A program made the translations under genes and the position numbers. 64,000 nt of DNA from BOG-938 sp048498155 (GTDB lineage: Bacteria > Pseudomonadota > Alphaproteobacteria > Caulobacterales > Caulobacteraceae): positions 1 through 64,000 of the forward strand of contig JBEHYN010000006.1 in assembly GCA_048498155.1 (NCBI GenBank), written 5' to 3'. Positions 17,356 to 25,834 of the stretch are shown here, one piece after another (the stretch's first letter is position 1; each line of letters starts with the position of its first letter). The notes under the pieces are model-generated. The model was not told the origin of the DNA. It saw nothing but the letters and a program-made list of their open reading frames with translations, and made no database searches.

Positions 17356-17410
17356 AACGCCTTGTTCTGAACAGCCGCACCAATCCGTCCAACGCATGGC
17401 GGAGCGTGCT

Positions 17411-17500
17411 TTCGAAGGGCCTGGCCCTGTCAAGGATCGCCAAAGTCGACCGCTGCGCGGCGACGCATCGCGTCGTCCTTGACTGGGCCAGACCTTCGAA
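17411..17500. repeat. Long imperfect hairpin
   Basis: Left arm 17411-17436 (starting TTCGAAGGGCCTGGCC) and right arm 17476-17500 (ending GGGCCAGACCTTCGAA) are nearly complementary over about 25 bases, with a 39-base loop. Together with the 17204-17355 structure this fills most of the gene-free stretch 17161-17578; nothing else is visible there. Confidence 0.7.
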
Positions 17501-17578
17501 AAATCATTCCATCATGCGTTGGACGGCGGGGTAGGATCGCTGCCATCTCAAAATTGGTCGGTACGAATGGAGCAAACG

Positions 17579-17875
17579 ATGTCCAATCCCGATGGAGAAA
17601 TTCGCCGCCAATTGGCGTCGCTTGGCGACAACGGTCAAACGCCCCGACATACGCTCTTTTACTTTTATGGCGGTGATACCGACGGCTTGGAAAAAGCGGC
17701 GCGCTCGAACGGCTTTGTCGTTGGACCTACGGCTACAAGCCCCGGCTTGATTCTGGAAAAAACGCTCCCAGTAGATGCGGAGCGCTTCGATGCGATCAAT
17801 GCTTTGATGAACCTCTGGGCCGAAGAGTTTGAGGCGGAATACGATGGCTGGGAGTGCGCGGTCGTCCATAACTAA
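17579..17875 (+). CDS. RraB-like protein (ribonuclease E inhibitor family)
   Basis: 98 residues. RHTLFYFYGGDTDGLEKAARSNGF, then LPVDAERFDAINALMNLWAEEFEAEYDGWECAVV, resembles RraB, including the conserved EYDGW near the C-terminus. RraB binds RNase E and changes degradosome activity; here that is inferred from similarity alone. ATG 17579 has GGAG at 17569-17572. Upstream in-frame ATGs exist at 17567 and 17519. Confidence 0.7.
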   Translation: MSNPDGEIRRQLASLGDNGQTPRHTLFYFYGGDTDGLEKAARSNGFVVGPTATSPGLILEKTLPVDAERFDAINALMNLWAEEFEAEYDGWECAVVHN

Positions 17876-17907
17876 ATGGGCCAGACTCCCGCCCTTCGAC
17901 TAATACC

Positions 17908-19164
17908 TCACCACCCCGAAGCGCGGCGCCTCATGGTCGAGCGCATGAAATCGGCCGGCGGGTCGGCTTCGGCGAGGATCTGTTCCTTGATGGCGCGTGG
18001 TTCGCCGAACAGGTGGCCTTGGCCGTAGCCGATGTCGAGTTCCAGCACATCGACCACCTGGCGTTCGCTCTCGACCTTCTCGGCGATCACTTCCACGCCG
18101 TAGCGGCGGGTGTAGCCGGCGAAGTCGGAGGCTTGGATGTCGCGCAGGGACTTGAGGGCTTGGCGGCCTTCCACGTCCAGCAATTGGGACAGCAAAAGGT
18201 CAGCGCCGATCTTGAGGAACTTCACGTCCGAGCGGGCCAAATCCTGGAAGTCCAGCTCCAGGTCATTGACCTTGTCGAGGGAGAAGCGGAAGCCCAGGTC
18301 GGCCAGCTTGGCCATGTTGCGCGCTTCCACCGAACCGCGCTGCTTGAACGCCGCCTGCCCCAGTTCGAAGATCAGGGCGCCGGACATGTCCTTGTTCTCG
18401 GACAGGAATTCCAGGAACTGCGGGAAGAAGGTCTCGTCCGCCAGGGAGCCCAGGGCGATGTTGCAGAAGATGCCGACCTTGCGGTCCTGCTTGGCCAGGC
18501 GGCGCACGATCTGCACGCAGCGGAACAGCAGCAGGTTGTCGATGGCGCTGACCAGGCCCTCGCGCTCGGTCACCTGCAGATATTCCGCCGGCATCATGAC
18601 GCGGCCGGTCTCGTCGCGCAGGCGCGAGAAGCTCTCGTAGAACACCGTCCGCCGCTGGGGCAGGCTGACCACCGGCTGCAGATAGAGGTCCACGCGGTTG
18701 TCGGCCAAGGCCTGACGCACGGTGTCGAGCAGGGCGGCGGTCTGGCGTTCCAGGTGCGGCGACAGGCCTGCGGCGCCGCGCGTGTGCAGGCGCTCGTCCA
18801 ATGTCTCGCTCATGCGCTGGACCAGGTCCTCCAGTATGCGCATTTCGCCGGTCAGCTCCTCCGAGCGCCGCTCCACGTCGTCGTGCACGGTCTCGCTGAG
18901 GGTCAAGAGCTTGGTCTGGATCTGCTCAAGTTGATCGATCAGGATCAGCTGCGCGTCGCGCACGGCGCCGATCTCGCCTTCCAGCTTCACGCGCTCGACG
19001 TTGCGCTCCACCAGATTGTGCAAGCCGAAGGCCAGGGCCAATCCGCCCATCAGGCCCGCAATGCCCGCGCCCCAGCCTCCGCCGGAACGCCATAGCAAAA
19101 GGGCCCCGGTCAGCGCGAGGCAAAGGTAGGCGGCCGAGAGTAGGGCGACAGTGATCTTGCGCAT
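17908..19164 (-). CDS. tipF: TipF-like degenerate EAL flagellar assembly factor
   Basis: 418 residues: two N-terminal membrane segments (about 5-26 and 30-47), a coiled coil (about 55-125), then a C-terminal EAL domain. The EAL signature is replaced by FYESFSRL and other catalytic acids are not evident, so it should bind c-di-GMP without cleaving it. This is the architecture of Caulobacter TipF, a c-di-GMP receptor that localises at the new pole for flagellar assembly. No flagellar genes are adjacent. A CtrA half-site-like TTAACCAT lies upstream at 19229-19236. Confidence 0.75.
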   Translation of the reverse strand: MRKITVALLSAAYLCLALTGALLLWRSGGGWGAGIAGLMGGLALAFGLHNLVERNVERVKLEGEIGAVRDAQLILIDQLEQIQTKLLTLSETVHDDVERRSEELTGEMRILEDLVQRMSETLDERLHTRGAAGLSPHLERQTAALLDTVRQALADNRVDLYLQPVVSLPQRRTVFYESFSRLRDETGRVMMPAEYLQVTEREGLVSAIDNLLLFRCVQIVRRLAKQDRKVGIFCNIALGSLADETFFPQFLEFLSENKDMSGALIFELGQAAFKQRGSVEARNMAKLADLGFRFSLDKVNDLELDFQDLARSDVKFLKIGADLLLSQLLDVEGRQALKSLRDIQASDFAGYTRRYGVEVIAEKVESERQVVDVLELDIGYGQGHLFGEPRAIKEQILAEADPPADFMRSTMRRRASGW

Positions 19165-19228
19165 TGAGCCCGCCGAACCGAATCAACCGATTATCCACGC
19201 AGCCGGGGGCGCCGTCGAACGGAAAGCC

Positions 19229-19236
19229 TTAACCAT
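19229..19236. promoter_or_regulatory. Possible CtrA half-site upstream of tipF
   Basis: TTAACCAT, 65 bases upstream of the tipF start. It resembles half-sites reported for the cell-cycle regulator CtrA. A lone 8-mer is weak evidence. Confidence 0.3.
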
Positions 19237-19335
19237 ACGATGTGGCGACAGGCGGCGCCGCCTCGGCCAAACGCCAGGGGCTTCTGTTCTGCGCCGAGGA
19301 GGGCTAATCAGGGGCCGGAATGAGCGAGGGCCGCC

Positions 19336-20577
19336 TTGTCGCGCTTGGGTGACACGCTAAGCGAACTGAATACGGGCGGGCCGCGGCGCGGGGCCAAGCT
19401 ATTCATTTTCGTGACCATCGTGCTGGACATGTGCGCAGTGGGCATGGCGATCCCGGTGATGCCGCGCCTGGTGCAGACCCTATCGGGCGGCGGCCCAGCG
19501 CGCGCGGCGGAGCTGTTCGGTCTGCTCAATATGCTTTGGGCGGCCATGCAGTTTCTGACATCGCCCCTGCAAGGCGCCCTGTCTGACCGCTTTGGGCGAC
19601 GGCCGGTGATCCTGATGTCCAATTTCGGTCTGGGCGCGGACTATATATTGACCGCCCTGGCGCCCCATCTGAGCTGGCTGTTCATCGGCCGAATTCTGTC
19701 GGGCTCGGCGGCTGGGGGCATTCCCGCCGCCCTGGCCTATCTGGCCGACACAACCCCCCCGGAAAAGCGCGCAGCCAGCTTCGGCTTCCTGGGCGCGGCC
19801 ACGGGGTTCGGCATCACCGCCGGCATGGCTCTAGGCGGGCTGGCCGGCTCGCTTGATCCCCGCCTGCCGTTCTGGATCGCCGCCTGCCTGTGCCTGCTCA
19901 ACGCGGTCTATGGCCTGTTCGTCCTGCCGGAGTCTCTGCCGCGCAACCGGCGCACGCCGTTCAAGTGGCGCCAGGCCAATCCTTTGGGCGCCTTCCGCTT
20001 GCTGCGGACAACGCCGGGTCTTCGCGTCATGGCCATCGTCGCCTTCCTGGTCAGCCTGTCCTCCCAGGCTCTGCCCAATATCGTCGTGCTCTACGTGGGC
20101 TATCGCTACCACTGGGGCATCTGGGCGATCAGCGAGATGCTGACAGGCTGGGCGATCTGCAGCATGGCCGCACAGGGCCTGCTGCTGTCGGCCTCGGTCA
20201 ACCGGCTGGGCGAGCGGCCCACCCTGATGCTCGGCCTCGTGCTGACCATCTTCGGCTTCCTGGCCATCGCCCTGGCGACCACCGGGCCGCAGTTCTGCTG
20301 GGGCGTGCTGCTGATGGCCGGCGGATCGATCTCAACGCCCTTGATCAACGCCTTCTTCTCACGGCGCCTGGGCGCGGCCGAACAAGGCCGCCTGCAAGGC
20401 GCCACCAACAGTTTGAACGGGGTCACCGGCATGCTCGGCCCCGCCCTGTTCACCCAGGTGTTTTCGATGGCCGTACGCGGCGAGGATCAATACAGCCTGA
20501 TCGGCGGTCCGTTTTTCCTGGCTGCGGGCCTGATGCTGATCGCCATGACCCTGGCATTCAAGGAAGTGGCTCACTGA
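19336..20577 (+). CDS. MFS transporter, TetA-like 12-TM exporter
   Basis: 413 residues with about 12 hydrophobic segments. The motif A loop GALSDRFGRRPVILMSN sits between TM2 and TM3, and RILSGSAAGGIPAALAYLADTTPPEKRAASFGFLGAATGFG is the antiporter motif C region. Similar to the Tet(A)-type drug:H+ antiporter group; the substrate is unknown. The start is an unusual TTG at 19336; the ATG at 19320 is in another frame, and later ATGs would cut TM1. Confidence 0.87.
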   Translation: MSRLGDTLSELNTGGPRRGAKLFIFVTIVLDMCAVGMAIPVMPRLVQTLSGGGPARAAELFGLLNMLWAAMQFLTSPLQGALSDRFGRRPVILMSNFGLGADYILTALAPHLSWLFIGRILSGSAAGGIPAALAYLADTTPPEKRAASFGFLGAATGFGITAGMALGGLAGSLDPRLPFWIAACLCLLNAVYGLFVLPESLPRNRRTPFKWRQANPLGAFRLLRTTPGLRVMAIVAFLVSLSSQALPNIVVLYVGYRYHWGIWAISEMLTGWAICSMAAQGLLLSASVNRLGERPTLMLGLVLTIFGFLAIALATTGPQFCWGVLLMAGGSISTPLINAFFSRRLGAAEQGRLQGATNSLNGVTGMLGPALFTQVFSMAVRGEDQYSLIGGPFFLAAGLMLIAMTLAFKEVAH

Positions 20578-20842
20578 GCCGCTCCATCCTGAACTTCAGC
20601 CCCAGGATGGCCGCCGACAGGAGTAGGTTGACGGCGTTCGAGGCGGCGATGGGCCAGCTTTTCTCCAGCACGCCATAGGCGACCCAAAGGATGAACCCCG
20701 CGACCATCACCAGATAGGTTCGCAAGGACACGCCGTCCGCCTGTCGCTCACGCACAATCTTCACCAGTTGGGGCACGAAACTGGCCATGGAGCACAGTCC
20801 CGCCGCCGAGCCGATGACTTCGATTACAACTCCGGCGGCCAG
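20558..20842 (-). CDS. SemiSWEET sugar transporter, probably with a CTG start
   Basis: 94 residues if translated from CTG 20842. Three-helix PQ-loop protein: VVIEVIGSAAGLCSMASFVPQLVKIVR, DGVSLRTYLVMVAGFILWVAYG, WPIAASNAVNLLLSAAILGLK. SemiSWEETs dimerise to carry sugars. The first ATG (20788) falls inside helix 1 and would remove the conserved IGSAAG segment. Between the in-frame stop at 20861-20863 and that ATG there is no ATG, GTG or TTG. The CTG lies one base after the stop of the upstream small gene, suggesting coupled initiation. The 3' end overlaps the convergent MFS gene by 20 bases. Confidence 0.7.
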   Translation of the reverse strand: MAAGVVIEVIGSAAGLCSMASFVPQLVKIVRERQADGVSLRTYLVMVAGFILWVAYGVLEKSWPIAASNAVNLLLSAAILGLKFRMERLSEPLP

Positions 20843-20843
20843 C

Positions 20844-21035
20844 TTAGCGAGACCAGGGGATCAGGCCGGCGTGGATCGCCAAGGGATGTTCCGCGTGAGT
20901 CAAGCCCATGGGATTGGCCTGACCGAAGAACAGCCAAAGCGACGCGCCGGAGCTCAGGGCGAATATCGCCGCCGAAGCCGCAGCGGCCCAAACCTTGGTC
21001 GGATAGCGGGTTTGCATGAAGGGTTGTTGTGACAT
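20844..21035 (-). CDS. Small single-span membrane protein
   Basis: 63 residues with one hydrophobic segment (about 16-38: WAAAASAAIFALSSGASLWLFFG) and a C-terminal NPMGLTHAEHPLAIHAGLIPW. A GTG directly precedes the ATG. No family recognised. It abuts the SemiSWEET gene (one-base gap), so they are probably co-transcribed. Confidence 0.5.
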   Translation of the reverse strand: MSQQPFMQTRYPTKVWAAAASAAIFALSSGASLWLFFGQANPMGLTHAEHPLAIHAGLIPWSR

Positions 21036-21142
21036 CACTGCGCTCGTTTCATTCCTCCGAACAACGGATTTGAGGCCCTTTGGGTTCCTGGATGGGGCGC
21101 AAACCTTGCGGTTGTCACAGGACCGCCATAAGGCCGTGATCT

Positions 21143-21160
21143 GACAGGTTCTGTCCTGTC
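21143..21160. promoter_or_regulatory. Inverted repeat in the phoR leader
   Basis: GACAGG (21143-21148) and CCTGTC (21155-21160) are inverted around six bases, 22 bases before phoR. CTGTC-type half-sites recall Pho boxes, but the arrangement is inverted rather than direct, so PhoB binding is only a possibility. Confidence 0.25.
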
Positions 21161-21182
21161 GCCAGCCTGTGATTCGTCGCCC

Positions 21183-22472
21183 ATGTCGCTGAGCCGCTTC
21201 CCGCCTTGGCCCACGCCCGCCTTCGCCCGAGGATGGCTGAGCGGCGTGCTCGGCGCGCGCAGGGCCGGGGCGGCTGCGCCGGCTCCCGCCCCGCCCGCCC
21301 TGCCTGCCTCCTACGCCGCCGCCAACGCGCCCCTGGAGGAGGTGATCGAAGCCCTGCCTGATCCTGTCCTCGTGGTTGGGGCGCTGGAGCCGGAGGAATA
21401 TGCCGGGCGGCGGGTTCTGTTCGCCAACCTCGCGGCGCGCGAGATGTTCCGCCTAACCGGCGACCAGGTGCTGCTGGTGTCCGCCGTGCGCAACCCGCGG
21501 GTTCTGGAAGTTGTCGACGACGCCTTGTTCCACGGCTGGCTAGGGGAAGCGACCTATGAGGGCGGTGGCGCGCAGGATCGCTACTGGCGCGCCTGGGCCA
21601 GGCCTCTGTCGCCCACGGCGGGGGGCATGAAGCGAGCGCTGCTGGTGTTGCGCGACGAAACGGATGCGCGCCGCAACGAGCGCATGCGCGCCGACTTCCT
21701 GGCCAACGCCAGTCACGAGCTGCGCACGCCCCTGGCCTCGCTCGCCGGCTTCATCGACACCTTGCGAGGGCACGCCAAGGACGATTCCGCCGCCCGCGAC
21801 CGATTCTTGGACATCATGGCCCGTCAGGCCTGGCGCATGGCGCGGTTGATCGAGGACCTGATGTCCTTGAGCCGGATCGAGTTGAACGAACACATCGCCC
21901 CTGACGGGGAAGTCGACCTGTCGCTGGCGGCGGCGGATGTGATCGACGCCCTGTCGCCTCAGGCGCGCGAAGCGGGGGTCGAGTTCGTTGTGGACCTGGG
22001 CGTGCGCGGCCAGGCGGTCGTCACGGGCGATCGCGATCAGATCGTGCAGGTGGTGCAGAACTTGGTCGACAACGCCATCAAATACGCCGGGCGGGGCGGA
22101 CGCGCCACGGTGACCGTTGACTGCGGCCTGACCGCCGAAGGCGCAGTGGCTTTACAAAAGCCGCACGCCGCGCGCCTGGCGATGTTGACTCCCGACCACG
22201 CCGCAGGGCTGTACGCCGTAATCCGCGTGGCCGACACCGGACCGGGGCTGGCCCGACAGGTGCTGCCTCGGCTGACCGAGCGGTTCTACCGGGTAGAGGG
22301 TCAGAAAAGCGGGGAGCGTCTGGGCACCGGCCTGGGCCTGGCCATCGTCAAGCACATCATGAACCGTCACCGCGGAGGACTGGCCGTGGAATCGGCCGAG
22401 GGCGAGGGTGCGCAGTTCGTCGTCTATTTTCCTTTGGCGGCGACGCCGTCAGGCGTAACAAAAGCATCATAA
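21183..22472 (+). CDS. phoR: Sensor histidine kinase PhoR
   Basis: 429 residues. PAS-like region (about 50-160), HisKA box FLANASHELRTPLASL with phospho-accepting H178, N box QNLVDNAIKYAGRGG, G boxes VADTGPGLAR and GTGLGLAIVKHIMNRH. Phosphorylates PhoB in phosphate starvation. No membrane segment is visible in the first 50 residues, which are Ala/Pro-rich, and an upstream stop at 21129-21131 excludes a longer ATG, GTG or TTG start. It therefore looks cytosolic, unlike membrane-anchored PhoR. It is followed by phoU and phoB with no pst transporter genes between. Confidence 0.88.
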   Translation: MSLSRFPPWPTPAFARGWLSGVLGARRAGAAAPAPAPPALPASYAAANAPLEEVIEALPDPVLVVGALEPEEYAGRRVLFANLAAREMFRLTGDQVLLVSAVRNPRVLEVVDDALFHGWLGEATYEGGGAQDRYWRAWARPLSPTAGGMKRALLVLRDETDARRNERMRADFLANASHELRTPLASLAGFIDTLRGHAKDDSAARDRFLDIMARQAWRMARLIEDLMSLSRIELNEHIAPDGEVDLSLAAADVIDALSPQAREAGVEFVVDLGVRGQAVVTGDRDQIVQVVQNLVDNAIKYAGRGGRATVTVDCGLTAEGAVALQKPHAARLAMLTPDHAAGLYAVIRVADTGPGLARQVLPRLTERFYRVEGQKSGERLGTGLGLAIVKHIMNRHRGGLAVESAEGEGAQFVVYFPLAATPSGVTKAS

Positions 22473-22582
22473 AAGCTTCACAGCGCCAATGCATTGCCCA
22501 GGCAATGTCCGCGCGCACAACGGGCTTTGCGCCCGGGCTTCTATACGCCCGACTCGGCTCCGGACTGCGAAGGATTTGAACC

Positions 22583-23284
22583 ATGGAACACACGGTAAAG
22601 GCCTACAGCGAAGAGCTGAACCATCTGACCGCCGAAGTGACGCGGCTGGGCGGGCTGGCAGAGGCTCAGCTATCCGATTCCGTGGAAGCGGTGGCGCGTC
22701 GCGACCTGCCCATCGCCCACCAAGTGATCGACCGCGACGACAAGCTGGACGCCTTGCAGGCCGATATCGAACGCAAGGCCATTCGCTTGATCGCCCTGCG
22801 CCAGCCTGTGGCCCAAGACCTGAGGCACACGGTTGCGGCGATGAAGATCTCCATGCAGCTGGAGCGCTGCGGAGACCTGGCCAAGAACATCGCCAAACGC
22901 TGCCTGGTGCTGGCGGGATCCGAGCCCTTGCCGCCCCTGACCCGCTCAATTGAACGCATGGGCATCCTGGTGACCTCGCGCCTCAAGGAGGTGCTCGACG
23001 CCTATTCGGCCGGCGATATCGAACGCGCGGCGGGCGTCTGGTCTCGCGACGACGAGATCGATGAGCACTACGACAGCCTGTTTCGCGAATTGCTGACCTA
23101 CATGATGGGGGATGCGCGCACGATCAGCGCCTGCACCCACCTGTTGTTCATCGCCAAGAACCTGGAACGCATCGGCGACCACGCCACCAACATCGCCGAA
23201 ATGGTGCACTTCGAGATCACAGGCGAGGAGCTGGTGTCTGACCGGCCCAAATGGGACGCCCTGCAACGGGCGTCGGTCGAGTAG
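22583..23284 (+). CDS. phoU: Phosphate signalling protein PhoU
   Basis: 233 residues, all helical, with two PhoU repeats: ELNHLTAEVTRLGGLAEAQL with DRDDKLDALQADIERKAIRLIALRQPVAQDLR, and SRDDEIDEHYDSLFRELLTYMMGDARTISACTHLLFIAKNLERIGDHATNIAE. Links the Pst transporter to PhoR and represses the Pho response when phosphate is plentiful. Lies 110 bases after phoR and 12 before phoB. Confidence 0.95.
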   Translation: MEHTVKAYSEELNHLTAEVTRLGGLAEAQLSDSVEAVARRDLPIAHQVIDRDDKLDALQADIERKAIRLIALRQPVAQDLRHTVAAMKISMQLERCGDLAKNIAKRCLVLAGSEPLPPLTRSIERMGILVTSRLKEVLDAYSAGDIERAAGVWSRDDEIDEHYDSLFRELLTYMMGDARTISACTHLLFIAKNLERIGDHATNIAEMVHFEITGEELVSDRPKWDALQRASVE

Positions 23285-23296
23285 GAGAATGGCCGA

Positions 23297-23986
23297 GTGA
23301 CGCCTTACGTACTGGTGGTGGAGGACGAGGACGCCCTGGCCACCCTGCTGCAGTACAACCTGGACAAGGAGGGCTATGACGTCGCCCTGGCCCAGGACGG
23401 CGAAGAAGCCCTGATGATGGTCGACGAGCGCATGCCCGACTTGCTGGTGCTGGACTGGATGCTGCCCAAGGTGTCGGGCATCGAAGTGTGCCGACGTCTG
23501 CGGTCCAAGGCCGAGACCCGCAACATCCCGATCATCCTGCTGACCGCCCGCGGCGAGGAGACCGACCGCATCCGCGGCCTGGACACCGGGGCCGACGACT
23601 ATGTGGTCAAGCCCTTCTCCATGAGCGAGCTGACCGCGCGGCTGCGCGCCGTGCTGCGCCGCATTCGCCCGGGCCTGGCCGAGGACCGCATCCGCCAAGG
23701 CGACATCACCATCGACCGGGTCGCCCACCGGGTGCGCCGAGCTGACCGGGAGGTGCACCTGGGCCCCACCGAATTTCGCCTGCTCGACTATCTGATGCAG
23801 CACCCCGGTCGGGTGTTCAGCCGCGAACAGCTGCTGGACGCCGTGTGGGGCTCTGACGTCTATGTGGAGGCCCGCACCGTGGACGTGCACATCGGCCGCC
23901 TGCGCAAGGCGCTGAACCTGGACATCGAAAACGACCCCATCCGCACAGTGCGTTCGGCGGGGTATTCGCTGGATCTGGATGGGTGA
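23297..23986 (+). CDS. phoB: Phosphate regulon response regulator PhoB
   Basis: 229 residues. Receiver domain with VVEDED, phospho-acceptor D53 in VLDWMLP, and the VKPFS lysine loop; C-terminal OmpR/PhoB winged helix (GPTEFRLLDYLMQHPGRVFSREQLLDAVWG, then RTVDVHIGRLRKALN). The GTG start at 23297 follows GGAG. An ATG at 23289 opens only a three-codon frame that ends over the GTG. Confidence 0.95.
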   Translation: MTPYVLVVEDEDALATLLQYNLDKEGYDVALAQDGEEALMMVDERMPDLLVLDWMLPKVSGIEVCRRLRSKAETRNIPIILLTARGEETDRIRGLDTGADDYVVKPFSMSELTARLRAVLRRIRPGLAEDRIRQGDITIDRVAHRVRRADREVHLGPTEFRLLDYLMQHPGRVFSREQLLDAVWGSDVYVEARTVDVHIGRLRKALNLDIENDPIRTVRSAGYSLDLDG

Positions 23987-24089
23987 GTTGCGGGGTCGCG
24001 CCCTGGGCGCGGGGCATGTGATCGACACCAATTTGTCGATCGCCGCAACGAACGCCCGGAGCGACAGCACAGGCAGGACCGGTTGGGAC

Positions 24090-24338
24090 TCAGCCCAAAG
24101 CTGCGCAGCCGCCGGCTTTGAGCACTCGCTGGGTCGATGCCGGCGAACGCGAAAGCAGCCGCGCTGGGCGAATAGGCCTTTTTACAAAGTCGCCCCCACA
24201 GTTCGGGCACACGCCGGCGAGGACGGTCTCCACGCAGTCTGAGCAGAACGTGCACTCGAACGTGCATATCCGCGCGTCGGCGCTGTCCGGCGGGAGATCG
24301 CGATCACAACATTCACAGTTGGGGCGCAGCTCCAACAC
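24090..24338 (-). CDS. DUF1272 zinc-ribbon-like protein
   Basis: 82 residues with MLELRPNCECCDRDLPP, then CTFECTFCSDCVETVLAGVCPNCGGDF: eight Cys in pairs, expected to bind zinc, as in DUF1272. Function unknown. It starts one base after the dioxygenase stop, so it is coupled to it. The C-terminal 25 residues beyond the usual core are unlike the family. Confidence 0.85.
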   Translation of the reverse strand: MLELRPNCECCDRDLPPDSADARICTFECTFCSDCVETVLAGVCPNCGGDFVKRPIRPARLLSRSPASTQRVLKAGGCAALG

Positions 24339-24339
24339 A

Positions 24340-25290
24340 TCAGGCCCCGTTCACCGTATTGGCCTTGATCGCCGCGGCGCCGTTTCCATCCAGGTCCACC
24401 CGGGTGTCGCCCAGGCGCAAGGGAACGCCAAGGGCCTCGTTCACTGCATGAATGCCGCCGCGCGATCCGGCCTTGGGGCCAATCAGGTAGCGCAGGGAGA
24501 TGCGTTCGCTGTCGGCGGCGTCCGGCTGGGTGCCGTGCAGGGTGCAGCCATGCCACAGGGCGCAATAGCCCGTGTCGCCCGTCAGGATCAGCTGGGGCGC
24601 CAGAATCTCGCCCTGCGCCCCGTTGCGATAGAGCCAGCCGTCCACCTGCTTGGTCAGGTCGTGCGGAAACACCGAAGCGCCCAGGGCGTGGCTGTTTTCC
24701 AGCACATGCAGGGGCGCGTCGGCCAGGGTGACGGGGTGCAGATAGATGTAGAGGGTGATGAAATCTGCGTCCCGATCCTTGAAATCGATCAGGTCCTGAT
24801 GGAAATCGATGCCGTAGAAATAGGTCACATCGCGGTACTGCGGCTTCACATAGGCGCCGAGGTTGTTGACTGGATTGCCCAGGATGCGCGCCTGCAGCCA
24901 GTCCGGGATCGACTTGGCCGGCACGCCGCACACAACCTTGCGGTCGATCAGTTCATAGCCCGCCCCGAACAAATCCGTCAGGGCCGAGACAATTTGGGGC
25001 GCGCGCTCCACGAAACCGAGCTTATCGGCGAATTTTTCCAGAAGATTGCGGCCCCGCCGGGGATTGACCCCACGGTACTGCGGGTCTGCGTCGAACTCCG
25101 CCTCGCTAAGAAACAGGGTCTCGTCGTAGCGACGCTCGCCCTTCAGATCGGCCAGGAGGTCAGCAGCGGCGGCGGCGTCGACCGATTGATCGAAGGTGTG
25201 CACGCCGCGCCGCAGGACGTCGTCCACCACTGGGCCGGCCGGACGCGCTGGGCCCAAGGTCCAAGCCGGCGCGCGTTCCCCTAGGTCCAT
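24340..25290 (-). CDS. Phytanoyl-CoA dioxygenase (PhyH)-like protein
   Basis: 316 residues. A probable Fe(II)/2-oxoglutarate oxygenase: the facial triad would be H and D of FHQDLIDF with the distal His of LWHGCTLHGTQP, and the Arg in ERISLRY would hold 2-oxoglutarate. Substrate unknown. ATG 25290; a TTG two codons upstream is possible. Probably co-transcribed with the DUF1272 gene. Confidence 0.72.
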   Translation of the reverse strand: MDLGERAPAWTLGPARPAGPVVDDVLRRGVHTFDQSVDAAAAADLLADLKGERRYDETLFLSEAEFDADPQYRGVNPRRGRNLLEKFADKLGFVERAPQIVSALTDLFGAGYELIDRKVVCGVPAKSIPDWLQARILGNPVNNLGAYVKPQYRDVTYFYGIDFHQDLIDFKDRDADFITLYIYLHPVTLADAPLHVLENSHALGASVFPHDLTKQVDGWLYRNGAQGEILAPQLILTGDTGYCALWHGCTLHGTQPDAADSERISLRYLIGPKAGSRGGIHAVNEALGVPLRLGDTRVDLDGNGAAAIKANTVNGA

Positions 25291-25372
25291 GGCCAATGCT
25301 CCCGATCCACGACGGAGCCTCGCGGCACAGGGTTAACGGGCCGTGAAACCGGCTCTAGCCAGCAGTGGCGCT

Positions 25373-25834
25373 TCAGCGCAGCGTCCGTTGAACCACTTGC
25401 CGCAGACCGGCGACAATGGCCTCAGATTGCTCGGCGTCCTGGGCTGGATCGGCGAGCAGCAGCAGGCCGTCCAGATGGACCCTGACCGCAGATGGGTTCC
25501 AGACCTTGCGAGTCATTGATCCGTCGAGCAGTTCGCAAAGGCTCAGGGCCGCCTGACCGAGTTGCGGATATCCGGGCACCTGGGCGACGGCCAGCATCTC
25601 ATTGCATAGATTGTAGACCGCCAGAATTTCCTGATCGGCGGGCGCGGGACCGAAAACACGCGCCAGGGCCTGGACGGCGGCCATCAGGCTGAGCAGCTCG
25701 GCCAAGGCGGGCTCGCGAATGGCGCCAAGGCGCTCGTCCACATCCGCGATGGCCTGAGCGACCGTCGGCCCCCCGGGCGTCCGGATCAACTTGGCCAACC
25801 GGTTGACCGGACGACGGACAATCACGGTGCTCAT
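25373..25834 (-). CDS. Hypothetical helical protein coupled to a receiver protein
   Basis: 153 residues, predicted helical (IADVDERLGAIREPALAELLSLMAAVQALARVF, then AVYNLCNEMLAVAQVPGYPQLGQAALSLCELLDGSM). No family recognised. The start overlaps the receiver-protein stop by four bases (ATGA), so the two probably act together, perhaps in signalling or polarity. Inference from context only. Confidence 0.65.
   Translation of the reverse strand: MSTVIVRRPVNRLAKLIRTPGGPTVAQAIADVDERLGAIREPALAELLSLMAAVQALARVFGPAPADQEILAVYNLCNEMLAVAQVPGYPQLGQAALSLCELLDGSMTRKVWNPSAVRVHLDGLLLLADPAQDAEQSEAIVAGLRQVVQRTLR

Noticed and set aside
18013..19095. 360-codon plus-strand ORF opposite tipF
   Set aside because: Ala/Gln/His-rich composition without motifs; the minus strand has a coherent EAL protein.
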